In this document: positions 26,161 to 33,955 of the stretch, piece by piece
Position numbering within the stretch: the first letter of the stretch is position 1
Layout of the letters: every line of letters starts with the position of its first letter
Origin: Planctomycetota bacterium
GTDB lineage: Bacteria > Planctomycetota > Phycisphaerae > Phycisphaerales > UBA1924
DNA: 64,000 nucleotides
Direction of reading: 5' to 3'
NCBI GenBank assembly: GCA_018242625.1
Contig: JAFEBO010000004.1
Coordinates: forward strand, 62,001-126,000
Made by a program: the position numbers and the translations under genes
The notes under the pieces: generated by a model
Databases searched by the model: none
Told to the model about the DNA's origin: nothing
What the model saw: only the letters and a program-made list of their open reading frames with translations

Positions 26161-27972
26161 TCAGGGGCAGACAAGCAGATCGTACGAAGTGGCAAACAGC
26201 ACGAAATCAGAATCATCGGTGAAGCCATCGCCGTTGAAATCACTTCCGGTCCAAGGTCCGCCGGGCGAAGCGAGAAGATCGTAATCGGCGGCAAACAGGA
26301 CAAAGTCCGTGTCATCAACGATGCCGTCGGAATTCAGGTCGCCCGGGCAGACAAGGCGGCCCGCGAGATAGGCCGCGGCGGCATCAACGTTCACAAGGCC
26401 CCAGCCGAAGATGTCATCGCGTCCCGGGTCTCCAAGATCTTCCGCCGTGTGTTCGAGCACCCAGCGAACCGTGAGCGGAGGCAAGCCCGCGACTCCCGTC
26501 AGAGGTTTGAATTTGCCAAAGAGCAACGCGGCACAGCCCGAAACGTGCGGCGTGGACATCGAAGTGCCGTTATTCAGCAGGTAGGTATGTCCGTTGTTGA
26601 ACTGCGAGATCGTTCCGGTGATTCCCGGATTCGCGATCAAGTCGTCACCATCGGCCGTGGAAACAGAAACCACGGGAACCAGGAAGTTGTTCAGCAGGTC
26701 GGCGGTGAATGCCGCGCCGCCGACGGTGTTGTTGGAGATGATGACGCCCGCCGCACCGGCCGCCACCGCGTTGGCCACCTTCGTCCCGAGCGGGATGTTG
26801 CCCCGGCGGACGTGCGCGATGTTGCCGGCGACCTGCGGCGGGAAATCGCCGGGCGCGAGCCCCAAACCCCCGTACCAGATCGGCCCCGTCTTGTTGCCGC
26901 CAAAGCTGCCGGTGAGCTGCGCCGCGGCGTGCGTCACCGAATTCCACGTGACAGAGTTGCCGACCACCGGAACAGTCGACAACACTCCGACTCCGGGAGC
27001 CGTGACGGAAACCTTCGGCCCGAAGCTGCTGAAAGAGGCCTTGGCCTTGAGCGAATCGACCGCCGCGACGCTCATCGCGGAATCAAACCACGCCGGGTAG
27101 CGAGGGGTATTGGTATTGGTGTTGCCGGCGGCAACAACCGGCAGAGCGCCCGCCGCGAGCGCCGCATTGATCGCATCCTCGAGCAACGCGTCGTACGCAC
27201 TGCTGGAAAACGACATGCTGATCACATCGGCGCCCTGCGAGACGGCCCAGTCGATCGCGGCGACGGTCCAGCTCGAATCGGCGAAGCCGCTGGAGGAAAA
27301 GGCCTTGGCCGTGATGAGTTGTGCTGCCGGCGCCACGCCGACCACGCCGAGATCGTTGTCGACCGCGAGGATGGTGCCGGTCACGTGGCTGCCGTGCTGC
27401 CGGAAATCGTCCACGGTCTGTCCCGGCACGAACGATTGCGCGGCAACCGGGACGGGCAGGTCCGGGTGCGTGAGATCGACGCCGCTATCAACGACGGCGA
27501 CACGTGCGCCCGTTCCCTGCGACGCCGTGCGCGTCCAAGCCTCAGGAGCGTTCACCATGTCGATGCCGAAGGGGGTGTCCTGGGAATCGAGGGTGTAGAT
27601 CGAGAGCAATTGCGCCCGCGCGATGCCCGGCTTTCCGTTGAGCGCCGCGACGGCCTCTTCTGCGCCGTCGTTACGGACTCGGACAATGCGCCAGTCCGGA
27701 ACGAGCGCGAATGACCTGGTCACTTCCTGAACGCCCGCACGGGCGAGCTCCGAGTTCACCCTGCTCCGGTCGGCATTGGCTTCGAGCTTCACCGCGATGT
27801 ACGACGGGTTGAACGCCGGAATGGCCCGCGTGCGATCGAGCGACGCGATACCCATGCCGGGCGCGTATCCGTCGAACACGCTGTCGCGCGACGAAGACAC
27901 CACGCTCACAACCTGAGCCTCGGCGCTACCCGCAATCAGTGCCAGGAACAACGCGCAAGAAAAAGACTTCAT
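26161..27972 (-). CDS. S8 subtilase with C-terminal dockerin-like domain (array member 4)
   Basis: 603 residues. Signal peptide 1-20 (MKSFSCALFLALIAGSAEAQ), propeptide (about 55-125, ALVPDWRIVRVRNDGAEEAV), catalytic D162 (AVVDSG), H193 (RQHGSHVTGT), oxyanion N284 and S471 (NGTSMSTPHVSG). PA-like insert about 355-460 (AAGAAGVIISNN). Dockerin-like tail DLNSDGIVDDTDF and DFNGDGFTDDSDF, bracketed by Cys. The ATG at 27972 lies 8 bases after GGCGGGAG; a GTG three codons earlier overlaps this site less well. It lies 146 bp before member 3 and 39 bp after member 5. Confidence 0.92.
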   Translation of the reverse strand: MKSFSCALFLALIAGSAEAQVVSVVSSSRDSVFDGYAPGMGIASLDRTRAIPAFNPSYIAVKLEANADRSRVNSELARAGVQEVTRSFALVPDWRIVRVRNDGAEEAVAALNGKPGIARAQLLSIYTLDSQDTPFGIDMVNAPEAWTRTASQGTGARVAVVDSGVDLTHPDLPVPVAAQSFVPGQTVDDFRQHGSHVTGTILAVDNDLGVVGVAPAAQLITAKAFSSSGFADSSWTVAAIDWAVSQGADVISMSFSSSAYDALLEDAINAALAAGALPVVAAGNTNTNTPRYPAWFDSAMSVAAVDSLKAKASFSSFGPKVSVTAPGVGVLSTVPVVGNSVTWNSVTHAAAQLTGSFGGNKTGPIWYGGLGLAPGDFPPQVAGNIAHVRRGNIPLGTKVANAVAAGAAGVIISNNTVGGAAFTADLLNNFLVPVVSVSTADGDDLIANPGITGTISQFNNGHTYLLNNGTSMSTPHVSGCAALLFGKFKPLTGVAGLPPLTVRWVLEHTAEDLGDPGRDDIFGWGLVNVDAAAAYLAGRLVCPGDLNSDGIVDDTDFVLFAADYDLLASPGGPWTGSDFNGDGFTDDSDFVLFATSYDLLVCP

Positions 27973-28011
27973 CGTGGCCACTCCCGCCTGGAACGGAGCT
28001 CTGTCTCCGGA

Positions 28012-29853
28012 TCAGGAGCACAGTAGTTCGTCGTAGTTCGCGGCAAAGATCACGAAATCCGCGTCGTCCGAAGTATCGTCTCCGTTGAGATCGCCCCCCG
28101 TCCACGCTCCGCCGGGTGCGACCAGGTCGTTGTAGAAGGCCACGAACAGCACGAAATCGGCGTCATCGACCAATCCATCGCCGTTCAGATCACCCCCGCA
28201 GATCGCCCGGCCGTACACGTATCGCGACGCGGCCTGCACATCGACCAGGCCCCATCCGTAATAGTCGTCGCGGCCCGGCTCGCCGAGGTCCCCCGCGGTG
28301 CGCTCGATGATCCAGCGCAGGCTGCCGGGCGGCAGCGGCGCCGGCTGTGGTTTGGACTTAAAGAGTCCGATCACCATCGCCGCCGCGCCCGAGGTGTGCG
28401 GGCACGACATCGAAGTCCCGCTGAGCGAGGCGTACGTGTGAGCCGAGATCGCCTGATTGATCGTGACGGTGGGAAGCGTCAGGGCCTGCAGCGTGTTGCC
28501 GTCATTCTGGCTGATCGAAACGACCGGAATCAGGAACGTGTCGTTGAGCGATCCGGCGAACTGCGCCGTGCCGCCCGTGTTGTTGGAGATAATGACGCCG
28601 ATCGCGCCCGCATCGACGGCGTTCTGCGCCTTGGTCTGAAACGTGATGCTGTTGCCGCGGCGGATGTGCGCGATCCGCCCCGCGACTTCCGGCGGGAAAT
28701 CGGCCGACGTGCTGCCGAATCCGCAGTAAACCGCCTGGCCCGTCACCGAACCGCCGCGTGAACCGTCAAGGTTGCGGGCGTTCTTGGTCGAGCTCGAAAA
28801 GGTCACGGTGGTTGAGATTGTGGGGGTGGTCGAAAGGACCGACACGCCCGGCGCCGTCACCGACACCAGCGGACCGAAGCTGGAAAAGTTCGCGAGCTGC
28901 GAAGCGGAGTCCACTGCAGAGATGGACATCACACCCGGATACGAAGCGGGGTAATTCGGATTCGCGGACGCATCGTTTCCGGCCGATGCAACCACCAGTA
29001 CGCCGGCGTTGAACGCGTTGAGACAGGCATCCTGGAGCGCCTGATCGGTGGTATCGCCGCCCAGCGACATGCTGATCACGTCGGCGCCCTGCGCGACGGC
29101 CCAGTCGATGCCGCTCGCGATCCAACTGTCGAGCCCGTAGCCGCCGTTATTCAGAACCTTGCCGATGATGAGCGATGCTCGGGGTGCCACACCGACCACG
29201 CCGTCGGTGTTGTCGAGCGCCAGCACGGTGCCCGAGCAGTGCGTGCCGTGCTGGTTGAAATCGTCGACGGTCACGCCCGGCACAAACGAGGAGGTTGCGA
29301 TCGGTGTGGGCAGGTCCGGATGGGAGAGGTCCACGCCGGTGTCGAGCACGGCGACCTTCGCGCCCAGCCCCTGGCCGTACGAGGGCCATGCCGCCGCCGC
29401 GTTTACCAGATCGATCCCGTAAGGGATCGACTGGGCCATAGCGTGGCGCACGTAGTCCGGCGATGCGTACGCCACGCCGGGCGTCGCGTTCAGCTTTGCG
29501 CACACCGCTTCCACCGTTCCGGGTTCAACACGGACGACTTGCAATCCCGGCACGATTCCGATCGAGCGGATCGTTTCTTTGGCGCCCGCCGCCGCCAGCA
29601 CATCGGCCTGCGAAGCTCGATCGGTGAACATCTCAAACTTCACCAGGATCTGCGCGGGGTGGAACCGCGGCAGGGACTCGAGCGTTTGCTGCCAGGGCAG
29701 GCCGGATCCGTCCTGCATGCCTTCCAGCGCGAGTGCGGACTCTGACCGAAGAGCTCTGGGTATGTCTTCGCCCTGCGGCGCGGCCAAGGCCTGCGAGGCG
29801 AGAATCACCGCGAGCGCCGGGGCGGCACTCCGCACAAATCGCACATCTTTCAT
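28012..29853 (-). CDS. S8 subtilase with C-terminal dockerin-like domain (array member 5, promoter-proximal)
   Basis: 613 residues. Signal peptide 1-25, a spacer, propeptide (about 65-140, GIVPGLQVVRVEPGTVEAVCAK), catalytic D171 (AVLDTG), H202 (NQHGTHCSGT), oxyanion N293 and S481 (SGTSMSCPHTSG). PA-like insert about 365-470 (DAGAIGVIISNN). Tail with DLNGDGLVDDADF and DLNGDDTSDDADF; the second loop has Asp where Gly is usual. It ends CS, not CP. ATG 29853 has a strong GGAGGAAGC site. As the first gene of the leftward array it probably carries the main promoter in the 207-bp gap shared with tpiA. Confidence 0.92.
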   Translation of the reverse strand: MKDVRFVRSAAPALAVILASQALAAPQGEDIPRALRSESALALEGMQDGSGLPWQQTLESLPRFHPAQILVKFEMFTDRASQADVLAAAGAKETIRSIGIVPGLQVVRVEPGTVEAVCAKLNATPGVAYASPDYVRHAMAQSIPYGIDLVNAAAAWPSYGQGLGAKVAVLDTGVDLSHPDLPTPIATSSFVPGVTVDDFNQHGTHCSGTVLALDNTDGVVGVAPRASLIIGKVLNNGGYGLDSWIASGIDWAVAQGADVISMSLGGDTTDQALQDACLNAFNAGVLVVASAGNDASANPNYPASYPGVMSISAVDSASQLANFSSFGPLVSVTAPGVSVLSTTPTISTTVTFSSSTKNARNLDGSRGGSVTGQAVYCGFGSTSADFPPEVAGRIAHIRRGNSITFQTKAQNAVDAGAIGVIISNNTGGTAQFAGSLNDTFLIPVVSISQNDGNTLQALTLPTVTINQAISAHTYASLSGTSMSCPHTSGAAAMVIGLFKSKPQPAPLPPGSLRWIIERTAGDLGEPGRDDYYGWGLVDVQAASRYVYGRAICGGDLNGDGLVDDADFVLFVAFYNDLVAPGGAWTGGDLNGDDTSDDADFVIFAANYDELLCS

Positions 29854-30012
29854 GCTTCCTCCTGACAAAACCGGTTCATCCATATTCGCAGGAAAGTGTC
29901 TTCAGTGCAATGGAATTGCGCGAAAGTCCGGAAAGACCGCGCGAGTTGACGTTCCTCCGCAGTTCTTCCGCTCCACCGAACGTCCGGTGGAGGGGGTATC
30001 CTCCCGGTTTTG

Positions 30013-30032
30013 GGGCCGGCTTTCGGCCCTTT
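30013..30032 (+). promoter_or_regulatory. leader hairpin upstream of tpiA
   Basis: GGGCCG, loop GCTTT, CGGCCC, then TTT, ending 28 bases before the GTG start. The shape resembles a short terminator or attenuator. It may be a weak upstream terminator or a leader structure. Confidence 0.3.
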
Positions 30033-30060
30033 CCGGTCGGAACTTTGCAGGAGCGAGCAC

Positions 30061-30843
30061 GTGCGGGAGCGAAAGCCCTTTGTCGGCGGCAACTGGAAGA
30101 TGAACACGAATCGGACCACGAGCGCCGATCTGACACGCGGCGTGGTCGATGCCCTCGCGCCGGTCACGGGCGCCGAAACCGCCATTTTCCCGCCTTTCCC
30201 CTACCTGCTTGCCGTGCGATCGATCCTCAGAGATCGCGGAAGTTCGATCCGCCTCGGCGCCCAGGACTGCTATCACAAGCCCGACGGCGCGTTCACGGGC
30301 GAGGTGTCGCTCGACATGCTCAAGGACTGCGGAGTCGAGATCGTGCTCGCCGGGCACAGCGAACGCCGCCACGTCATCGGCGAGAACGACGAGATCGTGA
30401 ACACCAAGCTCAAGGCGATTGTCGATGCGGGCCTGACCGCTGTCCTGTGCATCGGCGAAACGCTCGATCAGCGCGAATCCGGTCACACCGACCCGGTCAA
30501 TCAGCGCCAGCTCCGGGCCGGCCTCGCCGACGTCTCCGCAGACGCTATGGAGCGCGTGATCATCGCCTACGAGCCCGTTTGGGCCATCGGCACCGGCAAG
30601 ACGGCAACGCCGGAAGATGCGCAGGACGTCCACGGAAAGCTGCGTAAGTTGCTCGGCCAGGTCTACAACGCCGATGTCGCCCGGCGCACACGCATCATCT
30701 ACGGCGGGAGTGTCAAGGGCGCAAACGCCGAAGAACTCTTCCGCCAGCCGGATATCGACGGGGGACTCATCGGCGGTGCTTCCCTCAAGGCCCCAGAGTT
30801 CGCCCAGATCGTCAAAGGGGCCGCGGCCTCGGCCAAAGCCTGA
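30061..30843 (+). CDS. tpiA: triosephosphate isomerase
   Basis: 260 residues, close to the normal 250. It contains N/K13 in VGGNWKMN, the catalytic His in LAGHSERR, the catalytic Glu in AYEPVWAIGTGKTA (loop 6 included), and the phosphate-binding IIYGGSVKGANA and DGGLIGGASLKAPEF. It interconverts dihydroxyacetone phosphate and glyceraldehyde 3-phosphate in glycolysis. GTG 30061 is the start: AGGAG lies 7 bases upstream and the family N-terminus fits. In many related genomes tpiA adjoins secG, but here they are about 18 kb apart. It is convergent with the FAD oxidoreductase. Confidence 0.97.
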   Translation: MRERKPFVGGNWKMNTNRTTSADLTRGVVDALAPVTGAETAIFPPFPYLLAVRSILRDRGSSIRLGAQDCYHKPDGAFTGEVSLDMLKDCGVEIVLAGHSERRHVIGENDEIVNTKLKAIVDAGLTAVLCIGETLDQRESGHTDPVNQRQLRAGLADVSADAMERVIIAYEPVWAIGTGKTATPEDAQDVHGKLRKLLGQVYNADVARRTRIIYGGSVKGANAEELFRQPDIDGGLIGGASLKAPEFAQIVKGAAASAKA

Positions 30844-30858
30844 AGACTCCGACTTTCT

Positions 30859-32166
30859 CTAACACGTCAGACGCGAGAGCGCGAACAACGGCGCTCGATC
30901 GCCCAGCATGGCATCCACCGCCTCGTGCGCGGCCTTGTACCCCATCGACATCCCGTGCCCTGTAAATCCGCCGCAGAACCAGACCGGCGGAGTTGCGCGC
31001 GGAAGCGATGAATTCCCTGTCAGCGCGACATCGCTTGCGCCCGCGTGACCGCACATCACCGGACCGATGAGCGGCAGGCCGTCGGGCGAAAACCCCATGG
31101 TTCCCGACCAGCGAGATGTAACCGGCAACTCCTCGCGCTCCCCATATTCGAGCAGGGCACGCGTAAACGACTCCAGCGCATTCTGCACGTTGGTCGTCAC
31201 GCGATCCTCGAACCCGATTTCTTCTTCCACGAAGTACGTGCGGCAGCCCCCGACCACGATCGTCCCGTCCGCCGCCTGCCGGAAATACTCGCTCCCGTCG
31301 TTGCAGTAGTACGAAGCAGAGAGCTTCCGCCCGGTCGCCGCCAGCCCCAGCATCTGCCCCCGGCGCGGAAGCACGATCTTTTCCAACGCCGGAAACAGCA
31401 GCGACACGTACGCGTTCGTGCACACCAGCACCCGCTCGCACCGGATCGCAAAGTCCGCGGTGCGCACGGTGACGCCGCGCGATCCGCTTCCTTCTTGGAT
31501 CGCAAAGACTTCCTGATTCTCCATGACCGGCGAAGGGAGCAAACGCCCCAAACTCGAATGGGCTTTGAGCTTTGCCGCCAGCGTGCGCATCAGTTCGTAG
31601 GAATTCACGCTCGCATCCGCCGGGTTCACGAGCGCACACGCGATCATGCCCGAGCGCCACGCGCTGTCGTCCGGCGCGCTCCGCGTGCCGGGCTCCAGCC
31701 AATCTGCTTCCAGTCCGTCCTCCCGCATAAGCGTGAGAGAACGCTCCAGCCCCGCGCGATTCGCCGCGGCAAACTCCGGCGACGGTCGCCACGGCTCCGT
31801 TCCCCCGCTCCCTCCCTTCAGCGCGAGCAACATCGAGGGCACGCGCCGATAGCTCGGCAGCGCCTCGCAGCCTTCGCTCCGCAGACCCTCCAGGTTTTCC
31901 TCGGTGAACCGCCACAACGCCCGTGCCCGTTCGCGTCCGTACAGCTCGATCGCCTCCGCGTAGTGGCACGCGGCGCCGCGCATGAGGAAGCCGGCGTTGC
32001 GCGTCGAAGCGCCGCAAGCCAGGGCCCCGCGCTCGAGCACGACAAAGCTCCTGCCACGTCTCTGCAGCGCCAGCCCCGCCGAGATGCCGCAAACGCCCGA
32101 ACCGATCACGCAGACGTCGACTTCGAGCGTGGTGGGGGACGAGCGGCGCCAGTGGGAAACAGTCAC
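30859..32166 (-). CDS. FAD-dependent oxidoreductase (DAO family)
   Basis: 435 residues. The N-terminal dinucleotide fold is VCVIGSGVCGISAGLALQRR (GSGVCG at 22-27), followed by VLERGALACGASTRNAGFL, as in glycine oxidase/D-amino acid oxidase-like DAO enzymes. The middle has the substrate domain (EYFRQAADGTIVVGGCRTYF) and the C-terminus the second FAD motif (WFCGGFTGHGMSMGYKAA) preceded by FSPDGLPLIGP. It probably oxidises an amine or amino acid in the cytosol; the substrate is unknown. The start is GTG 32166, with no good ribosome site. Its start lies 84 bp from the divergent small membrane protein. Confidence 0.87.
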   Translation of the reverse strand: MTVSHWRRSSPTTLEVDVCVIGSGVCGISAGLALQRRGRSFVVLERGALACGASTRNAGFLMRGAACHYAEAIELYGRERARALWRFTEENLEGLRSEGCEALPSYRRVPSMLLALKGGSGGTEPWRPSPEFAAANRAGLERSLTLMREDGLEADWLEPGTRSAPDDSAWRSGMIACALVNPADASVNSYELMRTLAAKLKAHSSLGRLLPSPVMENQEVFAIQEGSGSRGVTVRTADFAIRCERVLVCTNAYVSLLFPALEKIVLPRRGQMLGLAATGRKLSASYYCNDGSEYFRQAADGTIVVGGCRTYFVEEEIGFEDRVTTNVQNALESFTRALLEYGEREELPVTSRWSGTMGFSPDGLPLIGPVMCGHAGASDVALTGNSSLPRATPPVWFCGGFTGHGMSMGYKAAHEAVDAMLGDRAPLFALSRLTC

Positions 32167-32201
32167 GGCCGAAATCTAGCATGAAATCTGACCGAAACCA
32201 G

Positions 32202-32233
32202 TTGCCGATCCGATTTAGTTAGTGTATACTAAC
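32202..32233 (+). promoter_or_regulatory. promoter with operator-like inverted repeat over the -10 box
   Basis: -35 candidate TTGCCG (32202-32207), 17-bp spacer, -10 TATACT (32225-32230, 5 of 6 matches). The 16-bp repeat GTTAGT-GTAT-ACTAAC (32218-32233) has perfect 6-bp arms and overlaps the -10. Transcription would start near 32237, just before the GGGAGG ribosome site. A repressor binding here would block polymerase; none is encoded adjacent. Confidence 0.6.
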
Positions 32234-32250
32234 AGTATCGGGAGGTTTCC

Positions 32251-32700
32251 ATGAACACCGTGCCGGTTCCGCAGAATCGTCCGGGCTTTGGGGAAGGGCT
32301 GGCGGGGGATACAAAGGGGATGGGGCCATCCGCGCCGCGAAGCGGCGCGGGAGAAATGGTGCTCCGCTGGCTCGGCCGCGGCACGGGCGTGCTCTTCGCC
32401 ATCTTCTGGTCGCTCTTCTTTTTCGAGCATCTGCGCGAGTGGTACATCCACCGCCCGGCAGAGGGCTTCCCGCCCCCGTGGGTCACGCTTGCGATGGTGG
32501 CGCACGCTGGCATGGTGCTCGGGCTTTTCGCCTTGATGCGCTGGGAAAAGTCCGGCGTGATCATCGCCACGATCTCGACGCTCGCGTTCTTTTTCCTGTG
32601 CATCGCGGGCGCGCGAGCGCCGTGGATCGTGCTCATCAACTTCGTGCCGATCGGGTTCGTGGCGATGTCGTGGGCGGCACACGCTGGTAAGCGATCTTGA
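32251..32700 (+). CDS. small membrane protein of unknown function
   Basis: 149 residues. After a ~30-residue soluble Gly/Pro-rich N-terminus there are four predicted membrane helices (GRGTGVLFAIFWSLFFFEHL, WVTLAMVAHAGMVLGLFALM, GVIIATISTLAFFFLCIAG, WIVLINFVPIGFVAMSWAA). I recognise no catalytic motif. ATG 32251 follows GGGAGG. The gene stands alone behind the operator-like promoter described above, so its expression is probably conditional. The family is unknown to me. Confidence 0.75.
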   Translation: MNTVPVPQNRPGFGEGLAGDTKGMGPSAPRSGAGEMVLRWLGRGTGVLFAIFWSLFFFEHLREWYIHRPAEGFPPPWVTLAMVAHAGMVLGLFALMRWEKSGVIIATISTLAFFFLCIAGARAPWIVLINFVPIGFVAMSWAAHAGKRS

Positions 32701-32739
32701 ATGGTCGAAGTTCGCGGCACGACGCAGAGCGAAGCGCTC

Positions 32740-33804
32740 TCAGTTCGGGCGAATGACGATGCGCGTAGACATATGGTCGACAAGCACAGGAAAGGAGTAC
32801 GCCAGAAACGATCGACCTTGCCGTGACGCCAGTTCGCAGCGCACATCGACGACGCTCCAGTAGCTATTGCATCGCACGAGCGGCCCCGCCCACAGCACGC
32901 GAGCTTGATAGTCGTCGGATTTCAACTCCGAAAGGAAGTTATCAACAGTTGGACCATCCGTTCCGCTTTGGGAGATGGCGCATGTCGGCTTTTCGCCGAC
33001 GAAGTCGAACTGGCTGTAATCGCACTTGCCGGCAAGCAATGACTGCAAATGTGTCGCCAGGAGCCGCTCGATCGCGGGTGCGGTTTCGATCAACGTGGGC
33101 GCCGACCAGCAATCCCATTCGCCGTCGTCGGCGACGCCGTGACTGACGAGGAGTCGATCTTTGTTCATCTCGTACCACGATCGTGCCCAGGCAACCGCTT
33201 GCGGTCCCGAAAACCCCGTTCCTCGCAAATAAAAGGCGAGTTCGTGCTGAATCCGCTCTTCAATGGACGCCCGCCGAGACGGGGATGCGGAGTCGTATGC
33301 GTCGAACAGCAACTGAACGCCGCCGGCCGTTTTGCCCGCGAGACCGAGGGCGTGTAGTTCTGACACCAAGGGAATTGTCCAAGGGCTGCACGAAGTGTCC
33401 CGCAAGAGCAGAAGTATGAGATCCGGGCGACCGTCCTCCGCGAGAGGCTCAAACAAATAGTCAGCGACCTCGCGCAGCGGGGCGCTCGGGTCATCCTCGT
33501 TGGAACCTTTGCATACGGCCCGCACCAGAGACTCCCTCTCCGCGGCAGTGAGTTTGCGGGCGAACGCGCTCATGCAGTGCAGGCGGGCATACATCTGGCT
33601 CTTGGGCCCTTGCGTTCCCTCGAGCGCTGCTTGCTGCTCCGTTTGCAAGGTTGCGACTGTCCGTGCGATAAAAGACGCTTCGGTGTCGGTCTTCGTGCTG
33701 ATCGGAGCCGGTTTCTCGCATGCGCCAAGGAATAGCCCGCAGCAGGCGATCATCGTCCAGCGGGCGCGATGAGCGTTGCCGGCGAGGAATTGAACAGCGA
33801 GCAT
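32740..33804 (-). CDS. putative lipoprotein of unknown function
   Basis: About 354 residues. A basic segment (HRARW) is followed by a hydrophobic stretch ending in lipobox LFLGAC, so the mature protein would be lipidated. The rest is largely helical with scattered Cys residues (HCMSAF, AVCKGS, DTSCSP, WDCWSAP, KCDYS, PTCAIS), perhaps forming disulfides outside the cytoplasm. No family is recognised. The start is uncertain: ATG 33804 keeps the positively charged n-region, ATG 33753 gives a shorter signal, and neither has a clear ribosome site. Upstream open-frame sequence belongs to the pckA 3' region. Confidence 0.65.
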   Translation of the reverse strand: MLAVQFLAGNAHRARWTMIACCGLFLGACEKPAPISTKTDTEASFIARTVATLQTEQQAALEGTQGPKSQMYARLHCMSAFARKLTAAERESLVRAVCKGSNEDDPSAPLREVADYLFEPLAEDGRPDLILLLLRDTSCSPWTIPLVSELHALGLAGKTAGGVQLLFDAYDSASPSRRASIEERIQHELAFYLRGTGFSGPQAVAWARSWYEMNKDRLLVSHGVADDGEWDCWSAPTLIETAPAIERLLATHLQSLLAGKCDYSQFDFVGEKPTCAISQSGTDGPTVDNFLSELKSDDYQARVLWAGPLVRCNSYWSVVDVRCELASRQGRSFLAYSFPVLVDHMSTRIVIRPN

Positions 33805-33901
33805 CAAGAAGCGGTTCGCACGAAAAAAGTGACGGTTGCAAGCGTTGCCGGAATCAGGCGCTGCCATGCTCGCGCGGGAATTGTTGGAAAACATGTTCTT
33901 C

Positions 33902-33931
33902 AAAAAACGAGGGCAGCGGACGCTGCCCTCG
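33902..33931 (-). terminator. intrinsic terminator of pckA
   Basis: On the minus strand CGAGGGCAGCG and its complement form a 10-11 bp GC-rich stem with a very short loop, followed by six T residues. It lies 25 bp past the pckA stop. Confidence 0.88.
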
Positions 33932-33955
33932 GTAGGATTGAACATCGAATTGCGG

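Noticed and set aside
20343..29853. Recent gene conversion or IS-driven duplication in the subtilase array
   Set aside because: No insertion sequence or direct repeats flank the genes, and the paralogues are clearly diverged in sequence, so recent duplication is not supported.
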